Positions 1 through 13,620 of a DNA stretch of 64,000 bases are shown piece after piece. Made by a program: the position numbers and the translations under genes. The DNA comes from Prostheceraeus crozeri (taxonomy: Eukaryota; Platyhelminthes; Polycladida; Euryleptidae), in contig CAJQUW010009067.1 of NCBI GenBank assembly GCA_907163375.1, positions 62,001 to 126,000 of the forward strand, given 5' to 3'. Within the stretch, counting starts at the first letter, position 1; every line of letters begins with the position of its first letter. The notes beneath the pieces were generated by a model that was given only the letters and a program-made list of their open reading frames with translations, was not told the DNA's origin and ran no database searches.

Positions 1-3000
1 TGAACAGAAGAGAACAGAAAAGAACAGTTAGAGCACAACTGCATTGAGATGTGATGATGATCATTCACGTTTTCATATTCTACCCTTCCTCAGCTTTCAT
101 ATGATATATTGCTCGACATGCCTCAACTGAATACTGAAAAAAAAGAAGAGAACAGAAGAGAACAGAAGTGAACAGTTGGATCATAACTGCATTGAGATGC
201 GGACCATGATCATTCATGTGTTCACATAAGTCTCTTCCTCAGCTTTCGTTTGATATATTACTCGACATGCCTCAACTGAATACTGAAAAAAGAACAGAAG
301 GGGACAGTTGGAACACAACTGCATTGAGATGGGACCATGATCATTCATGTGTTCATATTCTACGCTTCCTCAGCTTTCATATGATATATTACTCGACATG
401 CCTCAACTGAATACTGAAAAAAAACGAAAGAGAACAGAAGAGAACAGAAGGGAACAGTTGAATCATAACTGCATTGAGATGGGAATATTATCATTTATGT
501 GTTCATATTCTTCTCTTCCTCGGCTTTCATTTGATATATTACTCGACATGCCTGAACTGAATACTGAAAAAAGAACAGAAGGGAACAGAAGAGAACAGAA
601 GGGAACAGTTGGATCATAACTGCATTGAGATGGGACCATGATCATTGATGTGTTTATATTCAACTCTTCCTTGGCTTTCATATGATATATTACTCGACAT
701 GCCTCAACTGAATACTGAAAAAAGAACAGAAGAGAACAGAAGAGGACAGTTGGAGCACAACTGCATTGAGATGGGACCATTGTCATTCATGTGTTCATAT
801 TCGACGCTTCATCAGCTTTCATTTTATATATTACTCGACATACCTGAATTGAATACTGAAGAAAGAACAGAAGAGAACAGTTGGAGCACAGATGCATTCA
901 GATGGGAACATGATCATTCATGCGTTCATATTCTTCTCTTCCTCAGCTTTCAATTGATATATTACTCGACATGCCTGAACTGAATACTGATAAATGAACA
1001 GAAGAGAACAGAAGAGAACAGAAGGGAACAGAAGGGAACAGTTGGAGCACAGATGCATTCAGATGGGACCATGATCATTCATGTGTTCATATTCTACACT
1101 TCCTCAGCTTTCATTTGATATATTGCTCGACATGCCTCAACTGAATACTGAAAAAAAGACGAGAACAGCCGCGAACAGAAGTGAACAGTTGGATCATAAC
1201 TGCATTGAGATGGGACCATGATCATTCATGTGTTCACATAAGTCTCTTCCTCAGCTTTCGTTTGATATATTACTCAACATGCCTCAACTGAATACAGAAA
1301 AAAGAACAGAAGAGAACTGTTGGAGCACAACTGCATTGAGATGGGACCATGATCATTCATGTGTTCATATTCTTCTCTCCCTCAGCTTTCATTTGATATA
1401 TTACTCGACATGCCTGAACTGAATACTGAAAAAAAACGAAAGAGAACAGAAGAGAACAGAAGGGAACAGTTGGATCATAACTGCATTGAGATGGGACTAT
1501 TATCAATTATGTGTTCATATTCTTCTCTTCCTCAGCTTTCATTTGATATATTACTCGACATGCCTGAATTGAATACTGAAGAAAGAACAGAAGAGAACAG
1601 AATGGAACAGTTGGATCATAACTGCATTGAGATGTGACAATGATCAGTCATGTGTTCATATTCTTCTCTTCCTCAGCTTTCATTTGATATATTACTCGAC
1701 ATGCCTCAACTGAGTACTGATAAATGAACAGAAGAGAACAGAAGAGAACAGAAGGGAACAGTTGGATCATAACTGCATTGAGATGGGACCATGATCATTG
1801 ATGTGTTTATATTCAACTCTTCCTTGGCTTTCATATGATATATTACTCGACATGCCTCAACTGAATACTGAAAAAAGAACAGAAGAGAACAGAAGGGGAC
1901 AATTGGAGCACAGATGCATTCAGATGGGACCATGATCATTCATGCGTTCATATTCTTCTCTTCCTCAGCTTTCATTTGATATATTACTCGACATGCATGA
2001 ACTGAATACTGATTAATGAACAGAAGAGAACAGAAGAGAACAAAAGAGAGCAAATTGATCACACCTGCATTGAGATGGGACCATTATCATTCATGTGTTC
2101 ATATTCTACGCTTTCTCAGCTTTCATATGATATATTACTCGACATGCCTGAACTTAATACTGAAAAAAGAACAGAAGAGAACAGAAAAGAACAGTTGGAT
2201 CACAACTGCATTGAGATGGGACCATGATCATTCATGTGTTCACATACTTCTCTTCCTCAGCTTTCGTTTGATATATTACTCGACATGCCTCAACTGAATA
2301 CTGAAAAAAAACGAAAGAGAAAAGAAGAGAACAGTTGGATCATAACTGCATTGAGATGGGACCATGATCATTGATGTGTTCATATTCAACTCTTCCTTGG
2401 CTTTCATATGATATATTACTCGACATGCCTCAACTGAATACTGAAAAAAGAACAGAAGAGAACAGAAGGGGACAGTTGGAGCACAACTGCATTGAGATGG
2501 GACCATTGTCATTCATGTGTTCATCTTCTACGCTTCCTCAGCTTTCATTTGATATATTACTCGACATGCCTGAATTGAATACTGAAGAAAGAACAGAAGA
2601 GAACAGTTGGAGCACAGATGCATTCAGATGGGACCATGATCATTCATGCGTTCATATTCTTCTCTTCCTCAGCTTTCATTTGATATATTACTCGACATGC
2701 CTGAACTGAATACTGATAAATGGACAGAAGAGAACAGAAGAGAACAAAAGAGAGCAAATTGATCACACCTGCATTGAGATGTGATGATGATCATTCATGT
2801 GTTCATATTCTACGCTTTCTCAGCTTTCATATGATATATTACTCGACATGCCTGAACTTAATACTGAAAAAAGAACAGAAGAGAACAGAAAAGAACAGTT
2901 GGATCACAACTGCATTGAGATGGGACCATGATCATTCATGTGTTCACATACTTCTCTTCCTCAGCTTTCGTTTGATATATTACTCGACATGCCTGAATTG

Positions 3001-6000
3001 AATACTGAAAAAAGAACAGAAGAGAACAGAAGGGGACAGTTGGAGCACAACTGCATTGAGATGGGACCATTGTCATTCATGTGTTCATATTCTACGCTTC
3101 CTCAGCTTTCATTTGATATATTACTCGACATACCTCAACTGAATACTGAAAAAGGAACAGAAGAGATCAGAATGGAACAGTTGGAGCTCAACTGCATTGA
3201 GATGTGATGATTATCATTCATGTGTTCATATTCTACTCTTCCTCAGCTTTCATATGATATATTACTCGACATGCCTCAACTGAATACTGATAAATGAACA
3301 GAAGAGAACAGAAGAAAACAAAAGAGAGCAAATTGATCACACCTGCATTGAGATGGGACCATGATCATTGATGTGTTCATATTCTTTTCTTCCTCAGCTT
3401 TCATTTGATATATTACTCGACATGCCTGAACTGAATACTGAAAAAAACAGAAGAGAACAGAAGAGAACAGAAGTGAACAGTTGGATCATAACTGCATTGA
3501 GATGGAACCATGATCATTCATGTGTTCACATAAGTCTCTTCCTCAGCTTTCGTTTGATAAATTACTCGACATGCCTCAACTGAATACTGAAAAAAGAACA
3601 GAAGGGGACAGATGGAACACAACTGCATTGAGATGGGATCATTGTCATTCATGTGTTCATATTCTACGCTTCCTCAGCTTTCATATGATATATTACTCGA
3701 CATGCCTCAAAATGAATACTGAAAAAAAACGAAAGAGAACAGAAAAGAAAATTTAGAGCACAACTGCATTGAGATGTGATGATGATCATTCATGTGTTCA
3801 TATTCTACCCTTCCTCAGCTTTCATATGATATATTACTCGACATGCCTCAACTGAATACTGAAAAAAAACGAAAGAGAACAGAAGAGAACAGAAGGGAAC
3901 AGTTGGATCATAACTGCATTGAGATGGGACCATGATCATTCATGTGTTCATATTCTTCTCTTCCTCACCTTTCATTTGATATATTACTCGACATGCCTGA
4001 ACTGTATACTGAAAAAGAACGGAAGAGAACAGAAGGGAACAGTTAGAGCACAACTGCATTGAGATGTGATGATGATCATTCATGTGTTCATATTCTACCC
4101 TTCCTCAGCTTTCATATGATATATTACTCGACATGCCTCAACTGAATACTGAAAAAAGAACAGAAGAGAACAGAAGGGGACAGTTGGAGCACAACTGCAT
4201 TGAGATGGGACCATTGTCATTCATGTGTTCATCTTCTACGCTTCCTCAGCTTTCATTTGATATATTACTCGACAAGCCTGAATTGAATACTGAAGAAAGA
4301 ACAGAAGAGAACAGAAGAGAACAAAAGAGAGCAAATTGATCACACCTGCATTGAGATGTGATGATGATCATTCATGTGTTCATATTCTACGCTTTCTCAG
4401 CTTTCATATGATATATTACTCGACATGCCTGAACTTAATACTGAAAAAAGAACAGAAGAGAACAGAAAAGAACAGTTGGATCACAACTGCATTGAGATGG
4501 GACCATGATCATTCATGTGTTCACATACTTCTCTTCCTCAGCTTTCGTTTGATATATTACTCGACATGCCTGAATTGAATACTGAAAAAAGAACAGAAGA
4601 GAACAGAAGGGGACAGTTGGAGCACAACTGCATTGAGATGGGACCATTGTCATTCATGTGTTCATATTCTACGCTTCCTCAGCTTTCATTTGATATATTA
4701 CTCGACATACCTCAACTGAATACTGAAAAAGGAACAGAAGAGATCAGAATGGAACAGTTGGAGCTCAACTGCATTGAGATGTGATGATTATCATTCATGT
4801 GTTCATATTCTACTCTTCCTCAGCTTTCATATGATATATTACTCGACATGCCTCAACTGAATACTGAAAAAAAACGAAAGAGAACAGAAGAGAACAGAAG
4901 GGAACAGTTGGATCATGACTGCATTGAGATGGGACTATTATCAATTATGTGTTCATTATCTTCTCTTCCTCAGCTTTCATTTGATATATTACTCGACATG
5001 CCTGAACTGTATACTGAAAAAGAACGGAAGAGAACAGAAAAGAACAGTTAGAGCTCAACTGCATTGAGATTTGATGATGATCATTCATGTGTTCATATTC
5101 TACTCTTCCTCAGCTTTCATATGATATATTACTCGACATGCCTCAACTGAATACTGAAAAAAAACGAAAGAGAATAGAAGAGAACAGTTGGATCATAACT
5201 GCATTGAGATGGGACAATGATCAGTCATGTGTTCATATTCTTCTCTTCCTCAGCTTTCATTTGATATATTACTCGACATGCCTCAACTGAGTACTGATAA
5301 ATGAACAGAAGAGAACAGAAGAGAACAGAAGGGAACAGAAGGGAACAGTTGGATCATAACTGCATTGAGATGGGACCATGATCATTGATGTGTTCATATT
5401 CAACTCTTCCTTGGCTTTCACATGATATATTACTCGACATGCCTGAACTGAATACTGAAAAAAGAACAGAAGGGGACAGTTGGAACACAACTGAATTGAG
5501 ATGGGACCATTGTCATTTATGTGTTCATATTCTACGCTTCCTCAGCTTTCATCTGATATATTACTCGACATGCCTCAACTGAATACTGAAAAAAAACGAA
5601 AGAGAACAGAAAAGAACATTTAGAGCACAACTGCATTGAGATGTGATGATGATCATTCATGTGTTCATATTCTACCCTTCCTCAGCTTTCATATGATATA
5701 TTACTCGACATGCCTCAACTGAATACATAAAAAAACGAGAGAGAACAGAAGAGAACAGAAGGGAACAGTTGGATCATAACTGCATTGAGATGGGACCATT
5801 ATCAATTATGTGTTCATATTCTTCTCTTCCTCAGCTTTCATTTGATATATTACTCGACATGCCTCAACTGAATACTGAAGAAAGAACAGAAGAGAACAGT
5901 TGGAGCACAGATGCATTCAGATGGGACCATGATCATTCATGCGTTCATATTCTTCTCTTCCTCAGCTTTCATTTGATATATTACTCGACATGCCTCAACT

Positions 6001-9000
6001 GAATACTGATAAATGAACAGAAGAGAACAGAAGAAAACAAAAGAGAGCAAATTGATCACACCTGCATTGAGATGGGACCATTATCATTTATGTGTTCATA
6101 TTCTACGCTTTCTCAGCTTTCATATGATATATTACTCGACATACCTGAACTGAATACTAAAAAAAGAAGAGAAGAGAACAGAAAGGAACAGTTGGATCAC
6201 AACTGCATTGAGATGGGACCACGATCATTCATGTGCTCATATTCTACGCTTCCTCAGCTTTCATTTGATATATTACTCGACATGCCTCAACTGAATACTG
6301 AAGAAAGAACGGAAGAGAACAGAAGGGAACAGTTAGAGCACAACTGCATTGAGATGGGACCATTGTCATTCATGTGTTCATATCCTACGCTTCCTCAGCT
6401 TTCATTTGATATATTACTCGACATACCTCAACTGAATACTGATAAATGAACAGAAGAGAACAAAAGAGAGCAAATTGATCACACCTGCATTGAGATGTAA
6501 TGATGATCATTTATGTGTTCATATTCAACGCTTCATCAGCTTTCATATAATATATTACTTGACATGCCTGAACTTAATACTGAAAAAAGAACCGAAGAGA
6601 ACAGAAGGGAACAGTTGGAGCACAACTGCATTGAGATGGAATGATGATCATTCATGTGTTCATATTCTACGCTTCCTCAGGTTTCATATGATATATTACT
6701 CGACATGCCTCAATTGAATACTGAAAAAAGAACAGAAGAGAACAGAAAAGAACAAATGGAGCACAACTGCATTGAGATGTAATGATGATCATTTATGTGT
6801 TCATATTCAACGCTTCATCAGCTTTCATATAATATATTACTCGACATGCCTGAACTTAATACTGAAAAAAGAACCGAAGAGAACAGAAAAGAACAGTTGG
6901 ATCACAACTGCATCGAGATGGGACCATGATCATTCATGTGTTCACATACTTCTCTTCCTCAGCTTTCGTTTGATATATTACTCGACATGCCTCAACTGAA
7001 TACTGAAAAAAGAACAGAAGAGAACAGAAGAGAACAAAAGAGAGCAATTTGATCACACCTGCTTTGAGATGGGACTATTATCATTTATGTGTTCATATTC
7101 TACGCTTCCTCAGCTTTCATTTGATATATTACTCGACATGCCTCAACTGAATACTGATAAATGAACAGAAGAGAACAGAAGAAAACAAAAGAGAGCAAAT
7201 TGATCACACCTGCATTGAGATGGGACCATTATCATTCATGTGTTCATATTCTACCCTTCCTCAGCTTTCATATGATATATTACTCGACATGCCTCAACTG
7301 AATACTGAAAAAAGAACAGAAGAGAACAGAAGGGAACAGTTGGAGCACAACTGCATTGAGATGGGATGATGATCATTCATGTGTTCATATTCTTCTCTTC
7401 CTCAGCTTTCATTTGATATATTACTCGACATGCCTCAACTGAGTACTGATAAATGAACAGAAGAGAACAGAAGAGAACAGAAGGGAACAGAAGGGAACAG
7501 TTGGATCATAACTGCATTGAGATGGGACCATGATCATTGATGTGTTCATATTCAACTCTTCCTTGGCTTTCATATGATATATTACTCGACATGCCTGAAC
7601 TGAATACTGAAAAAAGAACAGAAGGGGACAGTTGGAACACAACTGAATTGAGATGGGACCATTGTCATTTATGTGTTCATATTCTACGCTTCCTCAGCTT
7701 TCATCTGATATATTACTCGACATGCCTCAACTGAATACTGAAAAAAAACGAAAGAGAACAGAAAAGAACATTTAGAGCACAACTGCATTGAGATGTGATG
7801 ATGATCATTCATGTGTTCATATTCTACCCTTCCTCAGCTTTCATATGATATATTACTCGACATGCCTCAACTGAATACTGAAAAAAACGAGAGAGAACAG
7901 AAGAGAACAGAAGGGAACAGTTGGATCATAACTGCATTGAGATGGGACTATTATCAATTATGTGTTCATATTCTTCTCTTCCTCAGCTTTCATTTGATAT
8001 ATTACTCGACATGCCTCAACTGAATACTGAAGAAAGAACAGAAGAGAACAGTTGGAGCACAGATGCATTCAGATGGGACCATGATCATTCATGCGTTCAT
8101 ATTCTTCTCTTCCTCAGCTTTCATTTGATATATTACTCGACATGCCTCAACTGAATACTGATAAATGAACAGAAGAGAACAGAAGAAAACAAAAGAGAGC
8201 AAATTGATCACACCTGCATTGAGATGGGACCATTATCATTCATGTGTTCATATTCTACGCTTTCTCAGCTTTCATATGATATATTACTCGACATACCTGA
8301 ACTGAATACTAAAAAAAGAAGAGAACAGAAAGGAACAGTTGGATCACAACTGCATTGAGATGGGACCACGATCATTCATGTGCTCATATTCTGCGCTTCC
8401 TCAGGTTTCATATGATATATTACTCGACATGCCTCAATTGAATACTGAAAAAAGAACAGAAGAGAACAGAAAAGAACAGTTAGAGCACAACTGCATTGAG
8501 ATGTAATGATGATCATTTATGTGTTCATATTCAACGCTTCATCAGCTTTCATATAATATATTACTCGACATGCCTGAACTTAATACTGAAAAAAGAACCG
8601 AAGAGAACAGAAAAGAACAGTTGGATCACAACTGCATTGAGATGGGACCATGATCATTCATGTGTTCACATACTTCTCTTCCTCAGCTTTCGTTTGATAT
8701 ATTACTCGACATGCCTCAACTGAATACTGAAAAAAGAACAGAAGAGAACAGAAGAGAACAAAAGAGAGCAATTTGATCACACCTGCTTTGAGATGGGACT
8801 ATTATCATTTATGTGTTCATATTCTACGCTTCCTCAGCTTTCATTTGATATATTACTCGACATGCCTCAACTGAATACTGATAAATGAACAGAAGAGAAC
8901 AGAAGGAAACAAAAGAGAGCAAATTGATCACAACTGCATTGAGATGGGACCATTATCATTCATGTGTTCATATTCTACCCTTCCTCAGCTTTCATATGAT

Positions 9001-10150
9001 ATATTACTCGACATGCCTCAACTGAATACTGAAAAAAGAACAGAAGAGAACAGAAGGGAACAGTTGGAGCACAACTGCATTGAGATGGGATGATGATCAT
9101 TCATGTGTGTTCATATTCTACGCTTCCTCAGGTTTAATTTGATATATTACTCGACATGCCTGAACTGAATACTGAAAAAAGAACAGAAGAGAACAAAAAA
9201 GAAAAGTTAGAGCACAACTGCATTGAGATGTGATGATGATCATTCATGTGCTCATATTCTACGCTTCCTCAGCTTTCGTTTGATATATTACTCGACATGC
9301 CTGAACTGAATACTGAAAAAAGAACAGAAGAGAACAGAAGAGAACAAAAGAGAGCAATTTGATCACACCTGCTTTGAGATTGGACTATTATCATTTATGT
9401 GTTCATATTCTACGCTTCCTCAGCTTTCATTTGATATATTACTCTACATGCCTGAACTGAATACTGAAAAAAGAACAGAAGAGAATAGAAGGGAACAGTT
9501 AGAGCAGAACTGCATTGAGATGGGACTATTATCATTTATGTGTTCATATTCTACCCTTCCTCAGCTTTCATTTAATATATTACTCGACATGCCTGAACTT
9601 AATACTGAAAAAAGAACAGAAGAGAACAGAATGGAACAGTTGGATCATAACTGCATTGAGATGGGACCATGATCATTGATGTGTTCATATTCTACTCTTC
9701 CTTGGCTTTCATATGATATATTACTCGACATGCCTCAACTGAATACTGATAAAAGAACAGAAGAGAACAGAAGGGAACAGTTGGAGCACAACTGCATTGA
9801 GATGGGACCATTGTCATTCATGTGTTCATATTCTACGCTTCCTCAGCTTTCATTTTATATATTACTCGACATGCCTGAATTGAATACTGAAGAAAGAACA
9901 GACGAGAACAGAAGGGAACAGTTGGAGCACAACTGCATTGAGATGGGACCATTGTCATTCATGTGTTCATATTCTACGCTTCCTCAGCTTTCATTTTATA
10001 TATTACTCGACATGCCTGAATTGAATACTGAAGAAAGAACAGAAGAGAACAGAAGGGAACAGTTGGAGCACAACTGCATTGAGATGTGATGATTATCATT
10101 CATGTGTTCATATTCTACGCTTCCTCAGCTTTCATATAATATATTACTAG
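1..10150. repeat. Satellite DNA array, ~131-161 bp monomers
   Basis: About 70 head-to-tail monomers fill this stretch and run off the left window edge. Each monomer carries a fixed part (GATATATTACTCGACATGCC, CTGAATACTGAAAAA, then TGCATTGAGATGGGACC and TCATTCATGTGTTCATATTC) and a variable number of an internal decamer close to AGAACAGAAG. Measured spacings of the CTCGACATG mark near the start are 149, 131, 150, 151, 141, 131, 161, 147, 131, 150, 141 and 151 bp, so most lengths differ by steps of about 10 bp. Longer identical blocks recur, for example 2938-3207 against 4515-4784, and 5385-6300 against 7537-8450, which is higher-order duplication. Open frames up to 137 codons exist because the monomer is poor in stops; frames shift from unit to unit, so I read it as non-coding, possibly pericentromeric or subtelomeric. 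Confidence 0.95.
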
Positions 10151-10400
10151 ATGTGCCTCGACTCAATACTGAAAAAAGAACAAAAGAGAACTGAAGACAA
10201 CATTAGGCCCATGCAATAAGATGCAACTTTGATTTGGAGCACGTAATTCAGGTATGAGAATATTCTCATCATATTCGTTGTGAAAATTGCTCTCAAATGA
10301 TATATTACATGATATATATCGTTCGAAATCTCAATAGAGAACGGAAGAGAACACTGAGACCCGAATCAGAATCCGAAAATCATATATCGGTGTGTTGCTA
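10151..10400. repeat. Decayed satellite monomers at the array edge
   Basis: The last recognisable units are strongly diverged: the CTCGACATG mark becomes CTAGATGTG, the decamer part remains as AGAACAAAAGAGAACTG, and a further weak unit with ATATATTACATGATATAT and GAGAACGGAAGAGAACAC follows. Degraded outer monomers are usual at satellite borders, where homogenisation by unequal exchange stops. Confidence 0.75.
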
Positions 10401-11870
10401 TTCTTCAACATGCTTCATAGACACTATGTCAGTTGAACTATGTCAAAACCTGAGTTATTAGATACATTACTGAAAGCATTTCATGCTACCTTTCAGTCCA
10501 GGTGTTATATATCTAGGAGTCCATGCTTTTTTGGTGGAAAGAAATCTTGTCAACCTGATATCTACATTCACAAATTTCAGCCAAGAAATTTTCTAAGGTC
10601 GGATAATCCATACATAACATGCACATCCATAGTAATCTAGAGATTTGCATTAATTATTTTCCTATGCTGCAATGTAAAATTTGAATTTGACATGAAATCT
10701 GACAAATCACCCAAAATTGTCACAAAAAATGACATTTTTCTGCATTTGCAAATTTCTTGCCTGATGAGTGTGGAACTGCAGTAATGGCTGGAATGGATTT
10801 ATGTAAGTTACTGATTTTTTAACTTAAATAATTGCTGATATTGGCATATATAATATACAATTAATGACGAAAAAGTACTTTGTGATTAATTTATGACTGT
10901 GTACAACATGATGCAATGAATATCTAAATACAATGTCTTATTGCATGTAAGTAAATAAATAGATAATGTAGCTACAGTATAAGTATATAAAGATAATTTA
11001 TAACAGTTTAATCTTTATTTTGTCAGTGAATTCGGACATTTATCGTACCATCCAATTTAAAATATTGAATTTAAGCCCATATAGTACTTTCACTTTGAAA
11101 ACATGGAAAATTGTATTATTCTAATGACATGTATTGTGTATCTTGTCCAGTATTATATCTCACTGCATTATATCAATACGTCTCCATCATAATAATTACC
11201 TAAGATGTGACTACATTATTGACATGACTATGATATTCGTCTCTGACTCCCTTCTTTCCCGCTACACCAGTTATATCTTATGCAATTTAATTGATGAGCT
11301 TGGCATGAATTACTGATAATCACAAAATTGATTAATAAGGAAATATTTCTGATACTATATGATTCACTTTGCATAGATTTATCATCTTAAAAACTAAGAA
11401 CTTGTGTTCTAACATTAACCTGTATGCTGATCATATCTATCTATATATAAAAGCTTCTTTGTAATACAGTTAATCATGATTGAATGTTTCATGATCTTTC
11501 ATCCATGGAACATTTCATGATAATTAATAATATCAGTCAATGTTTTTTAATCATATGATCATATAATGGTGTATATAAACATAAATATTCACATTCAGAT
11601 TTTATAGCTGCTTACATATCTATATGTATATCCATCTTAATAGTTGCCTGTCTATTTGTATGTATGTCTATGTGTATGTACATGTGCATCCTTCGTGTAT
11701 GTGTGCTCATATATATGCATATTTCTCAATGTCAACTCCAATCAACACTGTGAAATTTCACTGTCATTCTAGACTTAGTAATAATTGCTGACAAAAGACA
11801 TCTTACACAAACAAGAGTCTTTGTTCAAGATGATCAGACACATCATCAAAAATTCTTCTTTCCTTAGATA
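10401..11870. other. AT-rich non-coding host DNA
   Basis: No convincing gene is seen. Open frames of 60-66 codons near 10440 and 11134 have no recognisable domain and an ordinary AT-rich composition. The stretch has scattered short A/T tracts and TATATA-rich runs near 11440-11720 and nothing I can classify. Confidence 0.6.
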
Positions 11871-11875
11871 CTTAG

Positions 11876-12037
11876 ATATTAAATGTCTAAACATTTTCAT
11901 GATCATTACCAATAATAAACTAAATAACTATTACACTGACGACAAAATTCATGCAATTTGAAATGGATTTCAATTGCCCACAATATAGTGTTCACTCATA
12001 ATGAAGTGATAAGTGTGTCCGAACATTTAAACCATTG
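11876..12037 (+). repeat. Dispersed direct repeat, copy A
   Basis: About 160 bp that recur at 12871-13031. Shared blocks include ACCAATAATAAA, GACAAAATTCAT, GAAATGGATTTCAATTG and CACAATATAGTGTTC, then GTGTGTCCGAACA. The copies differ at roughly one base in five, so the duplication is old. Family unknown. Confidence 0.75.
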
Positions 12038-12870
12038 TATGAACACTATGTTGTGGCATTGCTACATTAGCAGTCGGATCGAATATTAAATTATTAATAA
12101 TTCATTGATATGAGTAAAATGACACAAAATTTTTCTGCAATCTTTTATTTCTCTGCTTCATATCCTCTGTCATGCAACTGATGACATCCAATTATGGAAT
12201 CAATGATTCCAACTGCTTCCAGTGGTAGCTTTTGGATCACTCACATTTCAAAAACATATGGAAATCACATCGAAACTTAGACATGAGTGCATATCTATTA
12301 TTCCTTCTTTCAAGACATCAATTCAGCAATGCTAAATAAAATTCGTTTCATTAATAAGACAGTTGTTGTCCAAATGAAACTCTCAAAACCTCCAATCTAA
12401 TGACGGACACTTGTTCATTATCAGCTAAGTACATTGTTAATAAAACATGAATGCACTAAATAGTAATGCATTTATTATTTTGGAATATAAATAATTAAAT
12501 TTCAGTAATGATGGAACAACTTTCAGATTCTTAGTGCAGTCTCTTATCATTTCTCAGCAATTCTACAGAAGCAAATATAACAGAAGGAACAATCTGCTGC
12601 ATACTCCTCATGGTCAATGTAATAAAATGTTCTTCAGCTTCCATGAAATCCAATGGATGCACTGCCTGCATGACATTGACTAGCATGACTATCACTTGTC
12701 CATCATTTTCAACTGAAGTCTATAAAATTCTACAAAGTTAGAAATCAAAATAAGCTTCACTCTCATGATGTCATTGCTACAAGGTAGTGGCTATTAATAG
12801 ATCTCTATCGAATACAGACGATTGGATACACTATTGAGAGCTAAGTTAATTTTGACTTCGAATTTGTAGA
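12038..12870. other. Non-coding host DNA between direct repeats
   Basis: No open frame of note, no RNA gene and no recognisable mobile element are seen here. It could be the unique interior of an old element bounded by the two direct repeats, but no terminal motif or target duplication supports that. Confidence 0.5.
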
Positions 12871-13031
12871 ATTAAATGTCTGAATATTCAGATAATCACT
12901 ACCAATAATAAATGAAAATAATTATTAAATTATTGACAAAATTCATATGATTTGAAATGGATTTCAATTGCTCACAATATAGTGTTCCTCTAAATGGAGA
13001 AAGTGATGTGTGTCCGAACACTTGAACCATG
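12871..13031 (+). repeat. Dispersed direct repeat, copy B
   Basis: Second copy of the repeat at 11876-12037, in the same orientation and about 1 kb downstream. See that entry for the shared blocks. Confidence 0.75.
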
Positions 13032-13620
13032 AATGCAATGACAATCTACCGAAAGAAGACATGAAAGGAAGAAGTAGATGTGAAGCATCATCACTTCAGT
13101 GCCTTCTTCAGCTATCTATGGAATCATCACTGTATAACTATATTACATCATCCATCACAACATGTAATCAATCTACATAATTGATGAAGCATTACATGTT
13201 GTCTTGGTGCTTCCTTAGCTTTTTCAGATACACAATATCCTGTCATCCTCATTAATGACAAAGTATTCCAGATGTCATCCGTCGACGAAATTTTTATATG
13301 ACAAAAAAGATGATCAAGACAAAGATGATACGAAAAAAACTTTGACATAATACATAAATTACATAGATCAGTCAAATAATCTATCAAACTGTCAAGGTCA
13401 AACAATTAGGTGAATATTTTAAAACTCTATGATATCTTGAAGCAATAGATTCAGAAGGACATCTAATGCCATGACAACCGATGTCTATGAATTTGATTTC
13501 AAATTCAAAGTCAGTCAAATTCGAATCTGAAATCGAATTCATTTTCATCGCGTCGTCTTACAATGCTGGTGGATCCTCGTACATGATTCTTATTTTTACA
13601 TGTGATCTAGTCTACTTTTG
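13032..13620. other. Non-coding host DNA
   Basis: No gene is supported. A minus-strand frame of 85 codons (13148-13405) has no domain I recognise and overlaps nothing conserved. Around 13490-13545 lies a small nest of partly palindromic TTTGATTTCAAATTC and GAATTTG-like words. Confidence 0.5.

Noticed and set aside
1-10150. Many open frames of 60-137 codons with a repeated MCSYSTLPQLSFDILLDMP peptide
   Set aside because: They follow the satellite monomers, occur in several frames on both strands, and shift frame with the decamer number. This is a stop-poor satellite, not a gene family.
1-10150. CRISPR-like array
   Set aside because: Repeats are contiguous with no unique spacers, in a eukaryotic setting without cas genes.
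10440-10640. 66-codon frame downstream of the satellite
   Set aside because: No domain, no promoter-like context, and AT-rich composition equal to its surroundings.
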